NCBI RefSeq assembly: GCF_000150275.1
Contig: NW_002060960.1
Location: 641,316-705,315 of the forward strand
Direction: 5' to 3'
DNA length: 64,000 nt
Source: Trichoplax adhaerens
Lineage: Eukaryota > Placozoa > Uniplacotomia > Trichoplacea > Trichoplacidae
Shown here: positions 12,393 through 24,545 of the stretch, in pieces
Layout: each line of letters begins with the position of its first letter
Position numbering within the stretch: the first letter of the stretch is position 1
Made by a program: the position numbers and the translations under genes
The notes under the pieces: model-generated
Database searches by the model: none
What the model was told of the DNA's origin: nothing
Seen by the model: the letters and a program-made list of their open reading frames with translations, nothing else

Positions 12393-15300
12393 ATGGCTAC
12401 AGAAATGGCTACGAATCATGCAAATGGTACATCTAATGAATCTAATGAAGCAAAACGAAGTCACTGGAATAAAAAGATGCAATCATTACTGTCTTCTATC
12501 GGATATACGGTTGGCTTAGGCCATATATGGGAATTTCCCTATCTTTGCGCGACTAATGGAGGAGGTATATAAATCCGACACAGAATCGATTATGATTAAC
12601 GAAATCATCAGCAACATTTATGGATTAGATGCGGTTATTGCAACCAAAAATCGGATCTAAGTCCAATTTGTATTTATTGCAGTGAAATATTAAAAATTTA
12701 TAGTTGTGTGAAATAAGTCAATCTCTGAGGAGTATCTCTACGATCTGATACCATGGATTTGAGATGGGCTTACGAGTATATAGGGTGAAAATCAAATTTG
12801 GTAGTAAATTGTACTCCAATTGGTATAAGCAACTGTTATTAGGTTCGATGGATCCTAATAACTAATTTCAAAATACTTCTGGCGTCAGTTTCTATATCGC
12901 TTCAGTTCCTCAACTTAGCCATATCATTTTATATGCTTTTCCACTGCAGTGCAAATCACAATGAGTTTTTGATATGAAGAAGGAATCTTAAATTTTTAGC
13001 TATGGTCTTAATTACTATATTTATAGTACAAGAAAGAGACAGTTGTATTAGTTTAGCTATAGTCTTAATAATGCTACTATACCTGTCTAATGAGTAGTTT
13101 TTTGAGTTTGCCAAAGATAAGTAGCCATATCTAAAGAACTATAGAATTAAGAGCAAGAATTCTTAATATTTTCTTAACCATTAAAATCAAAATAATGCTA
13201 ATGATTTTATATTTATTACAGCTGCTTTCCTGGTAGCATACTTCGTCATCTATATCATCATAGGAATTCCCATTTTATTTATGGAATTAGCCATCGGTCA
13301 GTATGCTCAAATGGGAAGCTTGCAAATGATGGCTCATTTATTTCCAATACTGAAAGGTGATCGCTTATTTTTGAGTGCATCTTAAAAATACCTTGCAATA
13401 TCCATCTTTAGTAATATTAAACCTGAAATACTTAGTTTTCTTCAACCTTTGATACAACATAAAACATTTAAAAGATATCTTTTCAAATTAATAACTGCTT
13501 TGATTTATTAGGTGTTGGCTATGCAATGATTATTTGCTCCTTTGGAACAGCAATTTACTATAACGTTATGATTGCGTGGTCGTGTAATTTTCTGTTTGCC
13601 TCTATGCAAAGCGAACTTCCTTGGGCAGGATGCGAACATGATTGGAATACAAATAGATGTCGTACATATGATATTAAGTGCCAACCATTTAATTATTCAT
13701 TATCAAATATCTCAAATAGCCCAACATTAATAAGCTTAACTTATTGGGGATTAATTCCTTCACAAAGTAGCAATCTAACGGCTCCAACCGATGAATTTTG
13801 GAAGTAAGCTAAGTACCACATCATAGCTGATGAAGTATAATCTATTCTTCGGTTGCTCTATAACATATTAGCGTAGTTGAAACAGCTTAATAATGCATAC
13901 TTATTAGTAGAATAACAAATTATCACTAAATCCGTAATAGGTAATAGGTAATCTGCTCTACAGCTGTCCTACAAGTTATTAGTATAGTTTGAGCCCGTGA
14001 GATTGTATATATATACCCGCATTTATCAGCACAACGACGAACTTTATATGCTATAACTGCGTTCATGAATGCTAATACATAATTTATTCTGCAGCTGTCC
14101 TACAAGGTGGTAGGTTAAGTGATGTAAGGTTACATATTTATTAGCACAATAAACTATATACGCTAACACTACCCCCCCCCCCCCCCACATGGTTACTAAT
14201 GCATGATCTACTCTGCAGCTGCAAGGTCTAAGTGCTAAGTGTAGTTCAAGCGGCATAATATTGTATATTTATTAGTAAAGCAATAAACTGCTACCACTAC
14301 ATCCATGATTGCTAAAGCATAATTTACTCTACTGCTGTACTACAACACAGTAATGTAGGTTAAAGTGCGTAATATTGTATATTTATTAGCATCTTAATAA
14401 GCTAGAGTTAATTGTCAAATACCTAATTCCTATAATATATAACAGTCGTATGGTCTTGAAAATCAATGCAAATATTAACAATTTCGGTGAAATGCAATGG
14501 AATACAGCACTATGTTTACTGCTAGCTTGGCTAATTGTCTATATCTGCATCTATAAGAGTATCCAATCCTTTAGTAAGGTAGTTCTGATTTAAGTTGATT
14601 TTGTCTTATAACCTTGTCAGTGCATTATTATTAATACAAGACCTAAATTCATTGGTGTATTTATCGCCAATGCAGGTTGTCTATTTTTTCGTGCTATTTC
14701 CTTACCTAACGCTAGTGGTAATAATAGTTCGTGGAACAACATTATCTTGCAGTAAAGCTGGAATCCTATTGTATTTTCATGCTGGATGGGAAAAATTGGG
14801 CCAAGTAGATGTGTGGTCAAAAGCTGCTACCCAAGTATTGAAGTCTCTTGGTCTAGGATACGGCTGCTTAATTACCATCGGCAGCCATAATAAATTCAAT
14901 AACAACTGTTTCAGGTAGTAATAAAGAAAGCTTGCTTTTATATCTTATATTATTTAAGATCATCGATGACTTTTGCGGTAAAATAACACAGATAAAATTT
15001 ATAAGTTAGTCATTAATAATTTATTCTTTCATTGCGATCAGAGATGCTATGCTCGTATCTCTGTTTAACGGTATTACTAGTTTGTTAGCTGGACTAGCGA
15101 TGTTTAGTTTTACTGGGTTTCTGGCATTTGCAAATAATGGACAAGTGGACAATACTATTGAAGGAGGTATTTCTGATACGAATTAATTTATTGTTAATGG
15201 CAAGGATTAGTTCAGAGAGCAATCTACATTGTTTCGTATATAAAACTGATTTACTTTTAACATACTTATCTACAGATTTCGATATGTATCAGTAATTTAC

Positions 15301-16869
15301 AGTTACTTTTGCAAATTGCAAATTTAAGAATACCTTGTTGAATAGCCATTCTTTGTTAGGCATTAGACTAGCTTTCGTAGCTTATCCTTTAATGGCAGCT
15401 CAAGTCTCTTTGCCCAAGTTGTGGTCGATCTTGTTTTACTTGATGGTTATGATGTTAGGCTTAAGTACTCAGGTTAACTTTACTTTTTTTAACATTAAAT
15501 ATACGTAAATATTTGGTATTGATGCAGTACGGATAAAATAAGATTTCTCATTCTTATTCAAGAATTAAATTACTGCATGTATGGTATGATGTAGACTCGG
15601 AATATTCTAAAAAACGAGTAGCTAGTATATTGAACTATAAGATTGCGACGTTACTGTTATAAACTTATATAATAACACTTGATATTTAGGTTATGTACTT
15701 AGAGAATATTCTCGTAGTAGTATTGGATAGTTTCCCAAAAAGTGTTGGCGCAAGAAAGAGAACAAGTGTTATTAGTTTGTTAATATGCTGCACTATCTAT
15801 GGCATTAGTTTACCATGCACTACTCAGGCAGGATATCATATAGTCAATTTGATGGCTAATCATTTTACTGGGATATCAATTCTTATTATATGCCTATTTG
15901 AAAGTATTGCCATTGGATGGGGCTACGGTAGGCGATAATAAGATTGTAAATGTTACCCCTTTGCTTCTGCTGTATGGCATGGCATTTATCAAAACCTTTT
16001 AATTTCTTTAAGCTGATATAAATAGTCGACATTAATATGCACGCCTTGTATGTTTGCATCTTGATTATGTGTAGGCTCTATTAAACTAGGAAAATCTGTA
16101 ACCAAAATGATTGGTTATAAACCATGGTTGTATTATTGGTGGATTTTCTGCTGGATTAGTGTAGTTCCCGTTTTTCTTATGGTATACTGGATGTTTATAA
16201 TTCGATTTTTAATATTATACAACTATTATTAAATCATAATAGCATCCTCTATAATTATTTGTTGTATTTTAATTGATCTTCAGTAGCGTTTACTTTAGCC
16301 ATAGGTTTCTGATTAAAGCCATATAAAATGATCTTTTCCTTTGTTTAATTAAGTTAACATCCAAGAAATAGCTCATTATTGTGCTTGCTACATCTACTAT
16401 AGGCTCTCGCAGTATATGAAACTTTTAGATACCTATTAGTGCAAGCCAATATGCCAATATCACAATCAAGACTTCCTTCTCGAGCAATGAATTGGGCATT
16501 AACGTCGTATTCACTTTTATTTATTCTCCTCTTTGCAATCTGTCAATTAATGAATACAAATACAATCAAGGTTGGTTACTTCCTGGTTTTATTTGGGCAC
16601 GATAGATTTAAATACAGTAATTTAGAAATTATTTAAATTTTCTTAGTATAAGTGAATATCCCAATTTAAACTTAGCCTGTCGTTTTGAGATCCTGTTTAT
16701 TAGCAAGTTATATATTATATCTGTTTTACATTACAATTGCCATCATTACTAGGGATGTTATGAACTCTTTAAGCCAAAAAAAGATATTTATGGTGACTTA
16801 CAACTTAACATACAAAGTCAACGAGGAAAGTGGCATCGTGTTCCAACTCCTACTTTAACTTATACTTAG
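12393..16869 (+). CDS. SLC6-family paralogue with degenerate ion and gate sites (possible non-transporting member)
   Basis: 612-aa SLC6 protein, tandem paralogue of the gene at 3033-6334. Exons: 12393-12564, 13222-13356, 13512-13803, 14446-14578, 14676-14914, 15042-15166, 15360-15472, 15690-15927, 16075-16181, 16403-16570, 16753-16869. Seven internal exons have exactly the same length as in the paralogue and all phases match. No stop or frameshift is present. The fold signatures are kept (NNCFRDAM, QAG in TM9-10, Cys143/Cys152, sequons at Asn163, 168 and 190, Tyr119 gate). Key functional residues differ: TM1 reads GLGHIWEFPYL, so the Na1 Asn is His44 and the gate Arg is Glu47. TM6 reads QVLKSLG, so the gate Phe is Lys300. 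TM8 has Ser401 in place of Asp. TM10 has Ala459 in place of the gate acid. GGG before TM2 is GGA. Canonical Na+-coupled transport looks unlikely; sensing, partner-binding or another solute are possible. Exon 10 is the least conserved and its start is the least certain. Confidence 0.88.
13804..14445. repeat. Minisatellite inside intron 3 of the second SLC6 gene, with a C15 tract
   Basis: About four ~115-130 bp units are marked by CAGCTGTCCTACAAG at 13961 and 14092, with degraded copies at 14216 and 14331. Each is followed by an ATTGTATATTTATTAGCA-like segment. A run of 15 C bases (14172-14186) interrupts the third unit and is striking in such AT-rich DNA. The paralogous intron in the first SLC6 gene is only ~190 bp, so the array explains the larger intron. 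Confidence 0.8.
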
Positions 16870-18654
16870 TGAGAAACTATCTAAATGGCTTTCCATTATA
16901 ATTATTAATAACTTGCAACCATAGACTAAAGTATGATACATTTTCTTACCGCATTGGTTGAAACAGAATTCGAGCAATTTTATCGTACATTTCGTTGAAA
17001 AGGTATGCTAGTTAAGAAATACCCATGCATTTATATTAATTCAAGGATATATCAACCATGTAATTATAATAGCAATAGATATTTTCTTCAAAAATTTTTG
17101 CCACATTGATAGAAGATGTTTTTCTTATATATTGCTCATTGGCATTATTATTGATTGATTAGTTGCATAACACCAGCATTTAAGTATAAATTTTTTACAC
17201 TACCAATTATTATCAGTAAATAATCGGTTTGATAGTAATGGACAGGATTTATTGAGGATATTAAGATAGGTCAAGAAAATATAAATATTCTACTATTGAA
17301 TTTTTCATTTTTGTATCGATTATAGCCCAAATAATTCCATCTGAAGATGTTCTTGATGGAATTTAGATTTATTATTTCTTGCCCCTGTAACAATCATGTA
17401 TTTTTAAGTAATAAATTTTATGATATACCGCTATTCCACTCGACGTATTATTAATATAAGCCCACTTAGCTCCATAAGTGGCCTCTTTCTGTGCTATTAA
17501 GTATATAAGTGGCACTAATAATAGTAGAATTTAAATGTATTATCCTATATGGTGTCCTATTGAGGCATAAGAGATAGACTATACCCTTGAATTAAAATAT
17601 AATTCTACTCAAATAGAACACTGTTCTAATAGTTCAGATACATTTGACCATGGAAAATTTCTATGCTAATGTGAGTATTACTCCACATATGCCGCTAGAT
17701 ATTTGATTTGTAAATTTTGACTCTAGTAAAGTATGAAACGCTAAATTCTAATGGAACCTGATCATGGATATGTAAATGATGTACCTTTAAAATCGACGAC
17801 AGAATGTTCCAATCGAGACAGTGCATCAAAGAAAGGGAAGTACGGTAATTGAGACGCAAAATATAATTAATTGGACTTCTGTTGCTTCTGTTCGATAAAC
17901 TACCGAATACATGTTAACAAGTCTCCTGAAGGAAGCTAGAAATCAGATTGAATAAGAACAATAATTACATAGAAAAAATAAAATATTATTTTCAAAGTCC
18001 ACAAAACTCTGCAAGTCAATAGAAACGGATTGCTAGCAACATTTTGAAATTTGGTCATTAGTCATCATAGAGCATGATGAGATTTCTAATTTCAAATTAA
18101 TGCAAGCATTAATCTATAATATAGCGATTTGTGATGAAGTAGTGGGATAAAATCGATCAAAAATTCCCAAATTTATAGAAAATATACATGCTATAACCTT
18201 ATACGATTTTCCTCCTCACTCTAACTATAGCAAAGGACTGCTTTTCGTTCGTTTAATTTTCTTGTAATTTCTTGTGATGATGAACACCCAATCTTCCGAA
18301 ACATACCTTCAGGTAGTCATATTCGGTTAGACTAGAGCTGCCTTCACATTATTGTTATATAAATCAGGATAATTGATATAATCTTGTGAATAGTAACCCA
18401 TTGATAAGTTACCGTACCTCGGAAAAATCACGCTATTTAAGTAATCTTCTATATCACGGGGACGATGAAAACAGTGTACTAATTTTTAATCTCGAAGAAT
18501 ATCGCTGCATCACATGTATTCCCGTAGTATTGGTAATAAAATCTCAGGATAATTGACACAATTATGCGAATGCTAGCCCCATAAGCTACATCAAGAATAA
18601 TGTTGTTTAAGTAATCTGCTCTATTTTAGGGGGCGATAAAAATAACACACTAAT
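16870..18654. other. Intergenic DNA after the second SLC6 gene
   Basis: Presumably begins with the 3' UTR of the upstream gene. No gene recognised. It contains a short inverted repeat (CCACTTA...TAAGTGG, about 17463-17482). It also has two copies of a ~180-bp unit marked by CAGGATAATTGATATAAT at 18365 and CAGGATAATTGACACAAT at 18545, which abut the 3' end of the fucosyltransferase pseudogene. Confidence 0.5.
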
Positions 18655-18660
18655 TCTATT
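18355..18660. repeat. Two copies of a ~180-bp repeat next to the fucosyltransferase relic
   Basis: Copy 1 starts at about 18361 and copy 2 at about 18541. Shared blocks are CAGGATAATTGA, a TTTAAGTAATCT segment, and GGGGACGATGAAAA / GGGGGCGATAAAAA. The end of copy 2 overlaps what would be the last codons of the pseudogene, so the duplication may include its tail. Confidence 0.6.
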
Positions 18661-19242
18661 CTTGGTATTATTATTAGCTACATTTTGAATATGATTGACT
18701 AAATCTTCGATAGTATGAAAATCTTGGGCATTAATATAGGATTCAGGTGGAGCAATATCAGTAGCGATTGGATTTTCCATCGTCCGATAGACCCATAATT
18801 GTTGATAGGGCTTGGTCTTGATCGATGGATAGTATTCTTGATCGGTTATTTTTGGGCTTAATCCATGAAATACTATAATATCGCTACTCTTATATTGACT
18901 GTGATCTCTTGTAATTTCGCATAGTCTATAATTAAAAAGTATTGGATCTGATTATATAGGCTATGGACCATTAAACCATGGTGTCCATAATAATGTATTT
19001 GGCTTTTCCTCAATAATGATATCATGAGGCTTTATGGGAGTTTTAGTTTCAGTAGTGGTTGATAGAATACATTTGACATCTAGTCTCTGGTTGATATTAT
19101 CAATAATAACTTAAACATCTTCTACCGAAAGCAAAGGTCGACTGTAGATGCATATGGCTACTTTTTGAAAATGACTAATGAAATAAACTTGGGTAATGTT
19201 TAAAATGATACAAACAATCTCACTAATTGTCTTCCATCGCAT
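18655..19242 (-). pseudogene. GT10 alpha-1,3-fucosyltransferase-like pseudogene, internal deletion
   Basis: Reading the minus strand from ATG 19242, one frame runs ~194 codons with three in-frame stops (19113-19111, 18963-18961, 18954-18952) and no frameshift. It begins like a type II Golgi enzyme: MRWK then a hydrophobic anchor. It then shows the GT10 N-terminal signatures LLWTPWFNG, CEITRDHSQY, SSDIIVFHG and QLWVYRTMENP. The frame then jumps directly to the GT10 C-terminal signature APPESYINAQDF and DLVNHIQNV. The ~150 or more residues that normally lie between, including the GDP-fucose-binding catalytic domain, are missing. Intact enzymes of this family transfer fucose from GDP-fucose to N-acetyllactosamine-type glycans in the Golgi; this copy cannot. 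The assignment rests on motif recognition only. Confidence 0.75.
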
Positions 19243-19559
19243 GATACTATCAAGTTCTGATCTATTTTTGACTGGGACGATGTGAAATAGATAATTTTAT
19301 TAATCCATTGATAGCTTTATTGGACTGATCGTCATAGCAGAAAGGACTTTCTTTCCAAGATGTTTTTCACTTTGGCTCCGATTTCCGATTGTGAAAGACA
19401 GATTCAATAGTGACAGTAAGGCCTGATTTCGACATATCTGCAACGCGAAAGGCAATGAAATCTGTTGCCAATTACCTGCTGGTAATTATAAAAAATGTCA
19501 GCAAGAGTCTATTTCTAACTGCAATACAAGTGTACCAATAAAGTGTCATGTCGGTAGCT

Positions 19560-19745
19560 AATTTCTTACTGCGTAGCTAAATCACATTATTCGTTTATTA
19601 AGATTAATGTCTTACCAATTTGATACTGCTGCGTAAATAAATTACATAATTAATTATGAAGGTTAATCTCCACGAATGAGCTACTGCATAAATAAATTAC
19701 AGTATTGATTCATTAAAGTTAATCTCTTACTGCATTGCCACTAGT
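19560..19745. repeat. Short tandem repeat, 3 copies of ~57 bp
   Basis: TAAATCACATTATTCG (19578), TAAATTACATAATTAA (about 19637) and TAAATTACAGTATTGA (about 19692) head three similar units. Each carries an AGATTAATGTCTTAC-like or AGTTAATCTCTTAC-like end and TACTGC(G)TA spacers. Confidence 0.7.
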
Positions 19746-21284
19746 AATTTAATAAAATGATAGCAATACTTGTAGGCAGGGGTAGGTGCTACTATTTTTT
19801 ATACAGGGATTTTCTTTGAAGACAAATAGAAAGGTTCGCTACAACGTGAATATTAAATTGAACGTTATTATAGATAGTAGAACTGTTATACGAGTATGTA
19901 GAAAGTAACAGCAAATAATATTCTACAATGGCTAACTATGAATCATAGCCGATATCTTATCACATCAAACGATGAGAAAATTAAGTTTTGGATGAAGAGC
20001 ATAAAGGAAGAAGGTATACTGTACTGTGCTAGCTGTGTTATCAAAGCCATAATCTCCAAAATTACACTTTCAAAGTGCCAATAAGTGTCTGCATTTTAGT
20101 CATTTAATTAAATAAGCATAGGGCTATAGGCAAATACTGGCTAAAAATACTGGAGCAATAACGAAATGTCAGATTTTTAATAGTAGATTGATGAGATTTT
20201 TTCTTTTATTAGACCACTACAACTAATTAAGCATGAAAAGTACCGGTAATCATTTCTTTCTATCAAGATTTCTTCCATAGAATGGAACAAGATTATGGAA
20301 GATAATACAATGGACTTTAAATTTACTAGCATCAAACCTCATATCGCAATGACATAAATGTAAATTCTAATGTTGAGTAACACAAATAACTCCCTCCATC
20401 TGACGGAAACTAGTGACTGAATAATCTGATTGACTACTTGCGTGTCAACAAAATGACAAGAAAGGTCTGAGAGAAACGAATTGCTCAAGCTACTCAACAG
20501 AGACTGACTAGATTATTTTAGGAGCATATACTTGGAATAGTTATAAAAGGAAATGTAACTGTTAATAACATCGTTCAGATCTGCCAATTTATACTAAGAC
20601 AAAGTTGAAAGAATTCTAGTATTATAACCAAGCCCATAAGTTGTTTCACAAGACGTTTTTAATTTCTTATAATGTTTGTTACTGGTTGAGGCCTTAGGCC
20701 CTATCTTATATCCTTTCAAAAACTTACATTAATGTTCACTATAATTGTAGATATTGCAGTGAATTAGATATTAATGTATTTATAGCGACTGATAATAGTT
20801 TTGCTTATTAGAAGATTAAGGCTTGTAGTGCATGGATTCTTAACCCTAACACTTAAGCACTATAATTAGCTGAAATCATTGCAAGGCTATCTATTACCGC
20901 ATTCTTAAAGTGGTGTATCGCAGAAAGTAAATTGCTCTAAATGCAATAACGCTAAAAATGATGTGATTGCTAGCCATTAATTCTTGATGGTTAAGCTTAA
21001 TAATTCTAGTAGAAGGAGACATAAACTCTAGATTTTAATTACTAGTTATTTTTGTTCAAGCTCTTTATCAAAAGTGTGATAAGTCTTCATCAAGTTAATT
21101 AATGGTTAGCCAGCAGAGAAAATTTTTAAATTATAAATGGGACTTTTTATTTCGTGATTGATATTTGTAAAGTACTGTAGTTCAAGTTTTCAATAAAGTC
21201 GCATAAATAAACTAGAACAATGATTAATTTGGATCTAAATTTAGGATATCGTTTTTAGTTCAATTTAACGTTTACAAGGCTTAA

Positions 21285-21425
21285 GTAAAGTAGTAGTACA
21301 AATTATTATTAGGCAGGTAGATTTGTCCGATAATTAGATAATTTATCTCTGAAGCATGACTGCAATAAAGTAGGTGTATAAATTATTATTAGGTTGGCTG
21401 ATATTTTCCGATAATTAATTTATAA
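21285..21425. repeat. Two-copy direct repeat of ~80 bp
   Basis: AAAGTAGTAGTACAAATTAT (about 21288) and AAAGTAGGTGTATAAATTAT (about 21370) begin two units that both continue TATTAGG...GATATTTTCCGATAATTA-like. Confidence 0.65.
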
Positions 21426-24315
21426 GTGATCATTGATGCATTTACGAGGATTACTGATAATTAACCAGCAGCTGTAAAATATAGGTGTTATATTCTGGAA
21501 TATTATACAGATACAAAATTTTATAAGTACTATAAAAATGGATATGAGGGCAGAAAAGATGACAATATATTATAATTTTGAAACTTTTATGTTAAATTGA
21601 AAGAAGTCTTTCTAAATGGCATTGAATGTAAGGATAAAATGAATGCATTTATTTAAGTAATGATTTAAAAATGATTTTTAATTAACTAGGTATTCTTCCT
21701 TTAATTAAGCACATAATAGAATTAGTGGAAAAGATAAATTGCGGTATTCAGAAATAGATAAAGATTAATAGAGTATACGCAACTGTTAAAATCTAAACAT
21801 ATCAGTATGAATGCACTAGCTAGCTAGAAAATCGATTCGTTTACCGCAATATTCATTGCACAGTTTGCTATCATATAATCTATTATTTACTCAGAATGAT
21901 TTGATAGTGATGCAAACATATTGAAGTAAATATAATTGAGAATAATTTATTATAATACTGGCAGATAGAGTATTATACAGACAGATGTTCAGCATCAGCA
22001 GATAGCTAATTAATAATGCTGTATTCATCTTATAGTATTTATTGCTGATACAATGACTAACGTTACTCTTCATTATTAAAATTTAGATATAAGCCCTATG
22101 GAGTTAACTTAAATTAGTAATTTCTACTTGAATATGAGCATAAAAGGAGACAGTATTGAAAGTTGAGCCATCTTAACTCAGGAAGAGACTTAGCCGAAAG
22201 TTTACTATTAGATCTGAATTTGTTACTCGTTGGTAACTTCTAATATTAAGTAAATAAATTGGATATTCAACGGATCTACAAGTTTGGTCATAATTAATTA
22301 CTCTATCTGAACAAACTACGAAAATCTTTCTAACTTTATGGCTAGATTAGACTAGTCATTGATTATATCATAGATGGACAACCATCTTAAAAGCAAGACA
22401 TCTACCGATAATAATTTTCACCTTGTATCTAGGGTAACTAGTGCAAAAAGCTTAATAGTGTCGTAAGTTTTTATCCATATGATAAAATACAGCTTGTCAT
22501 AGAAGGAACTACAACTGTATAAAGACGGAGGATATGGATCGATTGATAGCTATAATAATATCTAGATATTCTATTTTATGACAGGATTAGATACTTAAAA
22601 ACCAAAACCAGGTTAACAAAATCAGCTGATCTATTCATTTTATTTTTTCTACCTATTCAATTACTTTAATTGAAATGGATGTATAACACGCCGTTGTTTA
22701 CCCATTGAAGTCCACATAAAGACACATATAACAAGTTAGTAACAAACCTGGCCAGCAACCGCAGTTAAGAAATTCAGTGAATGAAAATGGCTCTGATGCG
22801 AGACAGAACAGAATAGCCAAGTCTAAAAGTTCATATTAGATTGATTGATATCCTCTAGTTGCAGTATTACTCAGAGCTATAGCATATCAAATAAGGCTTT
22901 TATTTATTTCATATTCATTTAATTTTATATTTCTGGTACACAAGGTATATAGAATTTTGCGAGCAAAAATCATAACTTTTTGTTTGTATTACTATTGAAT
23001 AACTCATGTATATTTAATTGTCCCATTCTTATAAAATCGGAAAGCTTGATCAATACTATTCTAGAGTTGTTTCTATTTTTATCTCATCTTATTTCTATTC
23101 TTCTCTACTACGATCTAAAAAATATCAATGACGGACATCACGTACGTTGAATTTTTTATCTAAGAATGAAAATGGTATGACTAAGAGTATTGCAATCTTG
23201 TGCACGTAATTTCGCTGTTAACTGCAATATTGTACAATTATTTTTATCTAATAACAATCATAACATGGAACAACAATATTTGAAATATCATACAATGAAG
23301 TTCAATTACCTTGAGATTGAACGCGAATATAATTTAACTCCACGTTAATCGAAAAACAATAAGCAACTCTTTATTACCACTTAGATGATAGGAATACACT
23401 ATTTTTTTTACTGTCAAATGACGTCACTACTCGTGTAGATCAAAGTTAAATCTAGACGTAAAATGTAGGTATAGCCTAGTTCAAAATAATCTGATGGTTT
23501 ATATTATTTCCCATTGAATAATATACTCAAATTGATTCAATTCTAATTGATCAATCTGGTAGATTAAAATTAAAATGTGTAGACAGTTTTTATTTCTGTG
23601 TATGAAAAATTAAAAAAGTGATTAGAATCACGAAAAGGAATTCCGATCAAGTAAATAGATTTAATCGTGACTCACTACCGTACACTTTATTATTATTTAT
23701 AAAACCACCGATTCTGATTTATTGTATTCGTCCGATATTAATCTAATTAATTTGATGATGCTTTAAATTTATTAATTTGGTTAAAATCAATTTTAATCTT
23801 ATTATAAACTCGGAGAGAGGCCCTTTAAATTAGCTTCATGCTTAAGTGTAAGAGTATGCAAAAGCAGTTTTTGAAGTTGTACGTTTGATAGTAAGATTGC
23901 TAGCAATGCTTGAGTGACAGTGTTATATACTGTATTAGAGTAGAAATATCTATGTTAGGATAATTCTGTTAGACTATCCTTATTTAGTTAATTTCTAATT
24001 TGGATATACTGTGTTTTAATATAGCACTGACTTTTTATGACAGTGACACTTATACACATACTGATATTAATAGTTATGATAGGGAATGCAAATCATCTAC
24101 TTACAGTTCGAATCATTGTGATTGTAATTTACTTATGGTAGATTGTAAATTATCGTGGAAATGTTCCGTGATAGGACATATCTTAACCTGACTATTCTGT
24201 ATAAATCATCACATGTCTATGTTCGTAAATACTGTTGTCTGCATTAAGGGAGCAGTAGCTAAAATTAATATCTAATTCAGTAAATGATTCCAATGTTAAT
24301 TGTATTAACTATGAC

Positions 24316-24545
24316 TCATGAACTGTTGAGGAATAGTATATAAATGCAGTACATCGTGTAATAAAGTGGACTCTAAAACTTAGTGTTTAACGTAAAATAC
24401 GAGGCGTTTAAGTCTTTGTGTAGTCTGCTAGTAGAGCAAAAGTGTTTGTGATAGTGCAGATATCGTTCCTTGATACGCGGTTCAAGGAATTGACTTATTG
24501 ATCGTATATTACGTTATCTTGTTGCAAAGCTGTTTTGTGACAGCT
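24316..24545 (+). ncRNA. TATA-led structured element, family member A
   Basis: TATATAAA at 24337-24344. Downstream, TAACGTAA (24388-24395) pairs perfectly with TTACGTTA (24509-24516). Between them is an 8-bp hairpin, TTCCTTGA (24466-24473) with TCAAGGAA (24482-24489), loop 8 nt. After the closing stem, TTGTTGC (24519-24525) pairs with GTGACAG (24537-24543) across an 11-nt loop AAAGCTGTTTT, using three G-U pairs. The same layout recurs at 56142-56346. It could be a non-coding RNA, a conserved 5' leader exon, or a copy of a repeat. No protein is encoded and no Pol III terminator is positioned consistently among copies. Confidence 0.35.

Noticed and set aside
12393-16869. Calling the second SLC6 gene a pseudogene
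   Set aside because: Every exon is open, all splice sites are consensus, and exon phases match the intact paralogue; only functional residues differ.
24421-24490. tRNA-like box A (TAGTCTGCTAGTAGAGC) and box B (GGTTCAAGG) in the 24.3-kb element
   Set aside because: The boxes are ~58 nt apart with no acceptor stem or anticodon arm, and the box B bases belong to the perfect internal hairpin, so no tRNA gene is called.
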